32,964 nt of DNA from Hofstenia miamia (taxonomy: Eukaryota > Xenacoelomorpha > Acoela > Hofsteniidae). Under the pieces are notes generated by a model that ran no database searches, had not been told where the DNA came from, and saw only the letters and a program-made list of their open reading frames with translations. The stretch covers positions 886,469 to 919,432 of the forward strand of contig CABFPE010000244.1 in assembly GCA_900660155.1 (NCBI GenBank), given 5' to 3'. Position numbers and translations under genes: made by a program. Position 1 is the first letter of the stretch. Every line of letters begins with the position of its first letter. Positions 22,701-28,400 of the stretch are shown here, in pieces.

Positions 22701-23209
22701 TGTATGCCTTCAGCGGCTAAATAAAGTCATTGATTATTATTATTATTAAATCAGCCGTATCAAATGTAACTCAAAGTCACTAATACTAATAACCAGGCTT
22801 AGAAAAGAGGCTCAGACTGTAGATTATAGCAGATTTTAAAATGGAAATCGTATTGATGTTATTTTGTTTGGCATGAACTAATGGACTTAGTAAACAGAAA
22901 TTAACATCCAGCAGTGACTTACACCGCAATTCCAACACGTTCAAGTTAAAAGAAAATTCCTTACACATAGGTCTTTGCAAGCCAAAATTTAAGTGGTGGA
23001 TAATCGCGATGTAGGACAGAAAGTGCAAGATTTTTTCTGATGTTAACCCATCGATCATCGAGAATGTTGGAGATTTTGTCGCGGAAGGGATAATGCTTCA
23101 GATATTTAAATTCATGTTTGTATATCATAACATAAAAGATCTTTACTTCTAAAACAAAGACGAACCTTGAATTGCTAATATTTGAATAACATTCATTTAT
23201 ATTGTACAT
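1936..23209 (-). CDS. PSME4: PSME4 (PA200/Blm10) proteasome activator, 5' half, 18 exons
   Basis: Large HEAT-repeat protein that caps the 20S proteasome and is known for roles in DNA repair and histone turnover. Exons in transcript order: 23209(or 23128)-22965, 20956-20816, 20153-20040, 19364-19317, 19153-19004, 18960-18894, 17868-17803, 17757-17623, 16142-16053, 14617-14559, 9383-9174, 7119-6933, 6397-6308, 6265-6089, 5961-5802, 3543-3476, 3302-3093, 2236-1936. Every junction is GT-AG and the phases agree throughout, giving about 812 residues from the ATG at 23128. Collinear landmarks with human PSME4: RFSKEDHV, DLTLDWRPFY, YFPADE, FDWNPYIPK, YFHPSNLGSW, LTDDDIEEFV, EPHQL, LPGIDPSDF, FIDCSA, IERELC. 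The bromodomain-like region and the C-terminal activating residues would lie left of the window; no further exon was found in 1-1935. The family assignment is firm; function is inferred. Confidence 0.95.
3093..3302 (-). CDS. PSME4: PSME4 exon 17
   Basis: 70 codons, atttag| to GTCAGA|gtgagt. Contains YQIVGRGVYSLFYALITILP, where human has CNLLHHLLRSTTLIYPTEY, and ends FEEVLPVR, where human has PSEYFPIK. Confidence 0.9.
3476..3543 (-). CDS. PSME4: PSME4 exon 16
   Basis: 68 nt, ttttag| to AACAGG|gtaact. Encodes QNLEVEVGFDAELLWCIHIL, matching human LNDEELDKELLWNLQLL. Confidence 0.9.
3544..5801. other. PSME4 intron 15
   Basis: 2.26-kb intron between exons 15 and 16. Apart from the THAP-like remnant and a run of nine C at 4243-4251, it shows only unassigned AT-rich sequence. 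Confidence 0.5.
4680..5070 (+). pseudogene. Possible THAP zinc-finger remnant in a PSME4 intron
   Basis: A 68-codon frame (4680-4886) begins MSQGTCRKYCFVLNCSVNS and goes on CRFLNVPRD, which resembles the start of THAP domains (Cys-x4-Cys, then a basic stretch and F-x-x-x-P). About 150 bp further on, IFTPEC near 5037 resembles the HFTPECF part of THAP. The HF motif and the rest of the domain are missing or out of frame. It is probably debris of a THAP-bearing transposon; the similarity is weak. Confidence 0.3.
5802..5961 (-). CDS. PSME4: PSME4 exon 15
   Basis: 160 nt, aatttag| to GCTACAC|gtaagt, phase 0 in and 1 out. Begins VVDKVFNYLTDGNIPE, matching human ALQKVFNFSTSHIFE, and continues with FLPYLEDKINSL. 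Confidence 0.93.
6089..6265 (-). CDS. PSME4: PSME4 exon 14
   Basis: 59 codons, ttttttag| to TTTAAG|gtacaa. Starts IERELCNQSANFEEWM, matching human VERELCSATAEFEDFV, and ends SNASPEIFK. About a dozen residues of the human acidic loop (EQTREETETEK) are missing. Confidence 0.95.
6308..6397 (-). CDS. PSME4: PSME4 exon 13
   Basis: 30 codons, catttag| to AGTGAG|gtaacg. Encodes VTVCFIHSVVEKIPFIDCSA, matching human ITFQFIATFSTLVPLVDCSS. Followed by a 42-bp intron containing in-frame stops. Confidence 0.95.
6677..6703. repeat. (TAA)n microsatellite
   Basis: Short TAA run in the intron between PSME4 exons 12 and 13. It does not adjoin either LINE family seen elsewhere in the window. Confidence 0.9.
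6933..7119 (-). CDS. PSME4: PSME4 exon 12
   Basis: 187 nt, atttag| to GTTCT|gtaggt. Encodes TYVSLNSLVEPHQLIA and RFPEVQTHVLPLLNQVLPGI followed by DPSDFKK, the clearest match to human PSME4 (EPHQL, [20 protein letters not shown]). Confidence 0.97.
8298..8345. repeat. Exact 2 x 24-bp tandem repeat
   Basis: Two identical adjacent units, 8298-8321 and 8322-8345, each beginning ggtaacatcggc, in the intron between PSME4 exons 11 and 12. Confidence 0.95.
8427..8760 (-). mobile_element. Tc1/mariner-like transposase C-terminal relic
   Basis: Reading minus from about 8751 to the TAA at 8523-8521 gives LLKQPAYSPDLNLADRYIF, then FDSVDDIRDFL and a tail ending NANGDYVM. The QPxYSPDLxxxD block is the hallmark around the last catalytic aspartate of mariner-type transposases. 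Beyond the stop, the motif tagggtgacac at 8426-8436 could be one terminal repeat. Upstream the frame is broken (DNG followed by a stop) and the rest of the transposase is absent, so the copy is 5'-truncated and dead. Confidence 0.75.
9174..9383 (-). CDS. PSME4: PSME4 exon 11
   Basis: 210 nt, atttag| to AAAAGG|gttgat. Encodes ERQWSKKSW, then LTDDDIEEFVNIMKPASFMA, matching human RERYKKPSW and LTDQDVTDFVQCIIQPVLLA. The donor is weak but fixed by phase with exon 12. Confidence 0.92.
9549..9824. mobile_element. 276-bp MITE with 12-bp terminal inverted repeats
   Basis: Begins caggcctgtcaa and ends with its exact reverse complement ttgacaggcctg. No coding capacity. CAGG...CCTG termini suggest a hAT-type non-autonomous element, but the flanking 8 bp are not a clear target duplication. 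It lies in the 5.2-kb intron between PSME4 exons 10 and 11. Confidence 0.65.
10500..10617. repeat. Exact 59-bp tandem duplication
   Basis: 10500-10558 is repeated without change at 10559-10617, immediately upstream of the transposon-like reading frame at 10636. Its perfection suggests a recent event or an assembly slip. Confidence 0.95.
10636..11590 (+). pseudogene. Broken ORF of a multi-copy transposon-like protein family
   Basis: Starts at ATG 10636 and reads EWRLFIDSCKASLKCVLL, HNGNNYASIPIGHS, YTKYPCFLYVWDSR, LPIKLGFKKQYVKSLN, KVHFLHSHLVYFPENVG and SEEQGERFH. I recognise this set as an uncharacterised family present in many copies in insect and some other animal genomes; I cannot name the transposon class. 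The frame is interrupted by TAA at 10843 and TAA at 11497, where the family usually has Gln after ERFH. A 1-nt shift follows, then TGA within MEK*YQGRWNVNMIA (about 11503-11550). It is decayed and lies on the opposite strand inside a PSME4 intron, so it is not a host gene here. Confidence 0.72.
12120..12935 (+). mobile_element. 3' fragment of LINE family B (reverse transcriptase end)
   Basis: Aligns by eye with the minus strand of 26982-27720: [13 protein letters not shown] stretch around 12195-12230 (YVDD codons preserved as tatgttgatgac), then the same downstream text and a tail ending gattattattattatt at 12915-12930. A deletion just before the YVDD block removes the INDLP segment. Several frameshifts mark it as dead. 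Jockey/CR1-like by its YxDD context; the exact clade is not determined. Confidence 0.75.
13725..13750. repeat. (TA)n microsatellite
   Basis: Uninterrupted TA dinucleotide run inside the GC-rich element. Similar runs lie at 31839-31866 (UCHL5 intron 1) and at the right edge, 32948-32964. Confidence 0.95.
14212..14283. repeat. Exact 2 x 36-bp GC-rich tandem repeat
   Basis: Units 14212-14247 and 14248-14283 are identical, each starting gggcgggcaccgggcatt. A partial third unit (ggccgggcac) follows. Part of the GC-rich element. Confidence 0.95.
14559..14617 (-). CDS. PSME4: PSME4 exon 10 (59-nt exon)
   Basis: attttag| to TCAAT|gtaagt, phase 0 in and 2 out. Encodes NHLINFICNLSDEFVERIS, aligned without gaps to human NKLMKLLQRLPNSVVRRLH. 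It lies between a 1.4-kb and a 5.2-kb intron. Confidence 0.92.
16053..16142 (-). CDS. PSME4: PSME4 exon 9
   Basis: 30 codons, gtcttag| to GGACT|gtaagt. Encodes GGNSSAMTHLKTLMSALETY followed by FHPSNLGSW, matching human GGPSKLVQKHLAGLFNSIAS and FYHPSNNGRW. Confidence 0.96.
17623..17757 (-). CDS. PSME4: PSME4 exon 8
   Basis: 45 codons, gtactag| to GTTTTG|gtaata. Begins IFDKIFRSFGLPSKLPSNL, matching human IFTRILRSLNLPVGSSQ, and continues through an acidic patch FDDDAYVSK. Confidence 0.92.
17803..17868 (-). CDS. PSME4: PSME4 exon 7
   Basis: 22 codons, atttag| to CCAAAA|gtaagt. Encodes KFFSIFANCYLPWFDWNPYI, matching human LFARLATDNIGYIDWDPYV. Followed by a 45-bp intron that ends in an in-frame TAG if retained. 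Confidence 0.94.
18894..18960 (-). CDS. PSME4: PSME4 exon 6
   Basis: 67 nt, attttag| to AATCG|gtacac. Encodes IWLPELLEMWMSII, matching human LWFDELIGLWVSV. The donor is inferred from phase and alignment, and the reading frame stops at TGA 18854-18852 if the donor is ignored. Confidence 0.85.
19004..19153 (-). CDS. PSME4: PSME4 exon 5
   Basis: 150 nt, atttag| to TTTGA|gtattg. Encodes YFPADETANIYVELKQYLVP and LLPIHLPVEEL, matching human [20 protein letters not shown] and FLPTSLPPEL. Followed by a 43-bp intron. Confidence 0.93.
19317..19364 (-). CDS. PSME4: PSME4 exon 4 (48-nt exon)
   Basis: Bounded by atcag| and CAACA|gtttgt. FSNTFVKNCLKICKQ takes the place of human FPNSVENILKTLVKSCR and is two residues shorter. 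Identity is modest, but the exon joins its neighbours in phase and fills the only gap between them. Confidence 0.75.
20040..20153 (-). CDS. PSME4: PSME4 exon 3
   Basis: 114 nt, atttag| to TTCAA|gtttgt. Encodes TREDLTLDWRPFYQLLKFMI, matching human SRADLELPWRPLYDMVERIL. Confidence 0.94.
20816..20956 (-). CDS. PSME4: PSME4 exon 2
   Basis: 141 nt, gtttag| to CTAAA|gtgagt. Encodes RFSKEDHVELIHLLVELIQI, closely matching human [20 protein letters not shown]. Confidence 0.95.
21194..22656. other. Fragmented assembly zone: four single-N joins
   Basis: Single N characters stand at 21194, 22070, 22330 and 22656. The block 22071-22329 (259 bp) is a copy of 23658-23916 (UCHL5 exon 5 start and intron 4), and 21988-22069 is repeated as 22331-22412 (82 bp). 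The simplest reading is two overlapping contigs wrongly separated by a stray third one. If so, 22069 should join 22413. The zone lies in PSME4 intron 1. Confidence 0.85.
22413..22655 (+). other. Unassigned open stretch of unknown origin
   Basis: An open frame runs from 22368 to the N at 22656 and contains MNPHSRLIGIDNL and LLKWSKLFRIHVIYHD. I do not recognise it. It is probably part of a dispersed repeat: it abuts a LINE tail across the N, and the sequence before it (21360-22069) is interrupted by stops. Confidence 0.25.
22657..22748 (+). mobile_element. 3' tail of LINE family B
   Basis: Matches the minus strand of 26957-27060: cctcgctgccgtaaaacttg, then tgcctTCAGcGGCTAAATAAAGTCATTGA and a short ATT run. 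Only the terminal 90 bp are present after the N. Confidence 0.88.
22965..23209 (-). CDS. PSME4: PSME4 exon 1 (N-terminus)
   Basis: Open from ATG 23209, with a second in-frame ATG at 23128. Residues KHEFKYLKHYPFRDKI and NIRKNLALSVL align without gaps to the human start QKEIVYNKLLPYAERL...QIKCNLGRAVQ. I favour the ATG at 23128, because a strong acceptor (tctttgttttag) ends at 23149 and the residues before it look like translated intron. Donor TATGT|gtaagg, phase 2. Confidence 0.85.
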
Positions 23210-23470
23210 ATTTTTATAACAATATCTGTAACTATATTTAGCAACAATAAATGTTAAGCAACAGCGCTACTCTATCGTAATAAACTAATGTACATTTTGT
23301 AAACTTAAAAAATTATGGAATGTCTATAATTTAAAACATAAAATAATAGGGAAAAAATATGTTAGTTAGTTGTCATTGAAATACAAATCAACCAAGCCAC
23401 ATGGAAACGGAAAAATTTTTTAACAAACATTTACAAAATTAATCTACTTTAAACAAATTCTCGTGTACAA
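23129..23470 (-). promoter_or_regulatory. UCHL5-PSME4 intergenic gap with splice acceptor, no AATAAA
   Basis: 342 bp separate the UCHL5 stop from the PSME4 ATG at 23128. Reading the minus strand by eye I find neither AATAAA nor ATTAAA here. A strong pyrimidine-rich acceptor tctttgttttag ends at 23149, 20 nt before the ATG. It may accept a spliced leader or an upstream 5' UTR exon. A two-codon upstream frame ATG-TTA-TGA (23133-23125) overlaps the PSME4 ATG. Confidence 0.45.
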
Positions 23471-23707
23471 TCACTTATCTTTTTTCTTTTGGTCCAAGGC
23501 CTTCTTTTCCGCAATATTATAAATGTCAGACAATGCCTTCTTTTCTCCCAAAATTTGAAGCATTTCAATTATTAAAGGCAAATAGTTATGTTTTCTACGA
23601 ATATTGTCCCATCTTTGTTTAGTTCGCCTCTCCTCTTCCTGTTCAATTAAGTCTTTAACACGAGCCACTTCTAGGTTCAAATTAAATGTCTCTTTTGTTG
23701 ATTGTTG
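23471..23707 (-). CDS. UCHL5: UCHL5 exon 5 (C-terminal ULD, stop)
   Basis: 79 codons including TGA at 23473-23471. Acceptor atttag|CAACAA. Encodes a charged helix and the conserved [20 protein letters not shown] segment that contacts RPN13 in known UCH37. The 5' part of this exon and part of intron 4 are duplicated at 22071-22329, apparently by assembly error. Confidence 0.94.
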   Translation of the reverse strand, partial: QQSTKETFNLNLEVARVKDLIEQEEERRTKQRWDNIRRKHNYLPLIIEMLQILGEKKALSDIYNIAEKKALDQKKKDK

Positions 23708-25419
23708 CTAAATTTTTAATTATGCGGTTTCGACAACGATATATATATAATATTCACAAGCATTATAAAACATGAAAAGCTCTTGCTCAGCCAAAACTTT
23801 TAAACGTTCTAGACAAACGGTTTCAGAATGCGCCTTTTCGGACAACTTTCAATTTAACCAAGATTTACAAAACGAACAATGAAAAAGGTGTGATATCAAA
23901 AGAAGTCATTAGAAAATAAGAATTTCGATATTGAAATAGGTTACTCCGATTTTTAAGGGAAAACGAAAATGAAATGTGATGGAATTCAGCTAAAGTTGGA
24001 AGTAGTCTGCGGAAAATTAAAAACAGAGCCACTCTTGACAATCCAAAAATTAATCATTCAGCATAGCTTGAAAATTTTGAAAATAAATACAATGATTATT
24101 TTAATTTTAAGATACTAACCATTAAGGACTCAAGTTGATTAGTGTAAGTATCCAATTTATCGGAAATAAGAGCCATTAAATTAAAACGAACTTCACTAGT
24201 TGCATACAAACTCATTTTCTGTCTTAACACCTCTAGTGCCTTTTCAGTCCAAGACATGTCACCAAATTCACCATGGTCCACTGGAAATTCCTTTAAACCA
24301 TCTAGCTCGAGAAGTCTGCCACAATGCGGGACCAAACTGAAAATATTGGCAATGGTTCAAATACTACCAGAATTATATTTATAGGCTCATACATATACAC
24401 AAATAATAAATATGTAAACGAGATTTCGAAGATGAACAATAATAGTTGCTAATGCTAGAGAACACCAAATATAGTATCAATTCACAAATTCATTCCTCTC
24501 TAATAAGCAGTTCAGGTAATTATAGTACACTCCTACACAGTCTAATGGACTAGAGTCATTATGCAACACTTTTATAGCGTAATTTGCATTGGGTCCCAGT
24601 CATTTACTTGCATAAAACTTAACCCCGTTACAGAGTAAACACATTTGACCTAATTTCAGGTAACAGACATATTCCAATTTGCTTCCGTGTTATTGTTATT
24701 ATTATTTTGTCCGCTATGTACGGTCTTGTAATTATTCGGTCCGCTTTGTACAATTTTGCGTAATTATTGGGTCCGCTCTGTACTTTTCCCCATACGAATT
24801 TTAAAGGCAAATTTCATTTCATAATAAATCTTGCAAATATTAAGGGAATAGCCTGAAACTTTGTTACATAGGAGATTTTGGCCTGCTTATTAACATATTT
24901 GGGATTCGGCCTGATCTTGTACATATTCATGGAGAAAAAGATGGGTGTCCGCTCTGTACTATGGTAAATTATTCCAGGTGTCCGCTCTGTACACCAAATT
25001 CAAATTTACCATAGTACAGAGCAGGCCCTATTTTAATTATTATTATTAATATTTCAGACAATTGTTCTGCGAATGTCACCTTAGAATATATAGCAATGAG
25101 GAAATTCGAATTTTTCTACTAAACACCACACCTAATGTACAAACAATGGATATGTGAATCATAATGCGCTGAAAAAAATGACACCACGTAGCAGCATTGT
25201 ATGTGTGCATAGAAGTGTAAATAGAACCATCTCAATAGGATGCTATGTACATTGTTAAATGTACATAGAAAGCGAAAGATGACCTCTCGAAAAACTACAT
25301 ATTTCAAAAAGATGATATACTCGAACTGGAAATTATAAAATCAAATTAAAAATTAGACAAGGAGAGGACGATATTTGACGTACTACATGGCAAAGCAATG
25401 AACCGAAAAGCAAAGTTAT

Positions 25420-25452
<33 letters not shown>

Positions 25453-28400
25453 GAATGCTAGTTCAAGGAAGATGTTGCAGAAGCAAGTGGAGACATTGGA
25501 GAAGGCAAGCAGAGATTCAGGGTTGGAGTTTGGATTAGGAAAGTGTGCAGCAGTGACAATGACCAGAGGCAAGTGTGTGGATGGGGAGGGCTTGAGGACA
25601 AGCAGTGGGGATAAGATTGAGGAAGTCAAGGAGGGGTACAAGTACTTAGGAGTAATAGAGAAGGACAGAACAGATCACATGGAAATGAAGATGAGGCTAA
25701 GGAAAGAGTACAAGAGGAGAGTAAGGAAGGTACTACAGAAGTCAGCATTGAATGGGCAGAACAGCATAAAGGCAATTAATACGTGGGCAATACCAGTGTT
25801 GAGATATTCGGCAGGAATAGTTAGGTGGAATAAGAATGAACTGAGGGAATTAGACAGGGAGACAAGGAAGATACTAGCAGCAGAGAGAGCATTCAACCTC
25901 AATGGAGATGTAGATAGGCTGTACATGACAAGGCATAAGGGAGGTAAAGGGCTGCTAAGTGTGGAGGAGACTGTAGAAGCAGAAGCACTAGGGCTAAAGG
26001 AATATGTAGAAGAGCAACCTGAGGGGTCCCTACTAGAGGTCACTAAGGAGTTGAAGAAGATAAGAACTGAGAGTGAAGGAAAGAAGATATACCAGAGTAG
26101 GATGGAATCAGAGAGGCAAACAAGGTATAGGCAGAAGGCAATGCATGGAGAATACTGGAGGAACACAGAAAAGTGTGATAGAGAAGAGAGCAACAAGTGG
26201 TTAAAGAAGGCAGGACTGAAGAGAGAAACAGAAGCACTAATAATGGCAGCACAGGAGCAAGCAATAAGAACAAACTGGGTGAAGAAGCATATAGACAGAA
26301 GAGTAGAAGTAAGTGATAAGTGTAGGCTGTGTAAGAAAGAGGCGGAGACAGTAGATCATCTGATAGCAGGGTGTGAGAAGTTGGCACAGAATGAGTATAA
26401 GTTCAGGCATGACAAGGTGGGAAGAATGGTACACTGGAGTTTGAGCAGGCAGCATGGGTTAGAAGCAGGAGACAAGTGGTATGAGCACAAGCCACAGGGC
26501 GTCATAGAAAATGAGAAGGTTAAGATACTGTGGGACTTCAACATACAGACGAGCAAAGTGATAGAAGCACGGAGGCCAGACATAGTAGTGGTAGACAAAG
26601 AGAAAAGATTAGGAACAGTGATAGACATAGCAGTACCAAAGGACAGAAATGTAGAAAGCAAGGAGAAAGAGAAGATAGACAAGTACAGAGAGTTAGCAGA
26701 GGAAATAGAAAGGCTGTGGAAGTTAAAGAAAGTTGAAGTAGTCCCGGTAGTAGTAGGAGCACTAGGAGCAGTGAGTAAGAAGCATAAGAGATACTTGGAG
26801 GAGTTGGGAGTACCAAAGTGGGGAGGAGCAGTAGCACAGAAGGCAGCATTGTTAGGAACAGCTAGAGTCCTGAGGAAAGCTCTCAGACTCCTTGGGAACT
26901 GGTGAGTTCCCTGAGCTGAGAGGGATACCAGCATGAAGCTGTGAAAAGTAAGAAGGATAATAATAATAATAACAATAATGAATGACTTTATTTAGCCACT
27001 GAAGGCAAACACTACCTAAAATGTAAAAACAAGTCAAGTTTTACGGCAGCGAGGACAGTCACAGGAGATACAGTATGAGCAGATGGAAGAGTAGGCGAAG
27101 TGGGAGAAGGGCTCAGCAAGAGGAAAGACATTAAAGATTTCTTGAAGCTCGGCGGCGGGGTAAGGAAATTAATGGCTGTTGGAGGGTTAAGTGTCATGAT
27201 GTAATTAGCAGCAATACGAATGAACGGTGCGATGTTTCTTGGGACGACAAATGGAGAAAGTGACAAAATCATCAGAGCAATTGGAATGGGAATTAGAGAA
27301 CTTAATGAAATTAAAAGGACTAAAATCCAAATTGCGAGTAAGCAAGCGATTCAACAGAAGGAGATCACAGTCATGGAAGTAGAGTGACAGTGGGAGAGTG
27401 GAGAATTTAAAAAGAGCGTCTTTCTATGGCAAGTTCACAGGGAGAAGCAGATCAGAAGGGGGAGATACAGAAAAGGAAATACCACATGTCTTGGTTGGAC
27501 TAAAATCAAGATGGTTAACGGAAGACCAAGTAGCCAAAAGTCAAGATCAGATGTAATATTGGAGGCAAAAGAACTACCAAAGTTGAAAATCGCAGTGTCA
27601 TCGACGTACAGTAGACAGGATGAGTTGAGGATAGATTGAGGGAGGTCATTGATAGTAACAAGGAAGAAGAGAACAGCAAACACAGAACCTTGAGGAGCAC
27701 CACTAGAGACAAGAGCAGGGAAATAAATAGACGAGTTGATTTTGTCACACTGACAAAAATTTGACAGTTAAGACTGGAAGAGTTCGATGAAATCAGCATC
27801 TAAGCCAAAAAACTAAATTTGTTGAGAAGAATAAAATGAGGGAGCGATCAAAATCTTTAGAAATGCCAAGAAACAAAATGTAACAAGGGTCATTACGATC
27901 AGAGTGGAAATAACAATTTTCAATCAAAGTGAGCAAGTTAGTGATGGTGGAACGACCTGGAAGGTTACCATGCTGAGAAGAGAAGATGAGGTGATGAATT
28001 TTAGGAAACACATAATGAAAGACAAGACGCTCAAAGATGATTGACAGCTGAGATAAAATAGCTATTGGACGATAAGAAATTATTTGAGAGTATAGAAGTT
28101 GATTGGATTTTAACAGTGGGGAGATCCAAGAGTTTTCCAGCACGTTGGAAAACGCTTAAAAGAGGAAATGTAGGAGAAAAGATGCTTTAAATGGATGGAA
28201 AGAGTTGAGGTTTTGTGAATTACAAAGGATGGACCAGACAACTTGCATGACTTAAGCATGAGGGAAATATCATGGGCGTTGAATACAATGTCACATAGGC
28301 GAATCAGCAAGGAGGTGGCAGGTGGACCAGGACAGAGAGAAACAGGATCAGAGAAATTCGAGGCAAAATAGTCATTGAAGAAATCAGACTTCTCCAGATC

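Noticed and set aside
22786..23058. 90-codon minus frame overlapping PSME4 exon 1
   Set aside because: It is the alternative frame of the same exon; the other frame gives the gap-free match to the PSME4 N-terminus.
25675..26934. Several long minus-strand frames rich in Ser, Leu and Pro
   Set aside because: They are antisense shadows of the retrotransposon frame at 25472-26905 and lack any domain.
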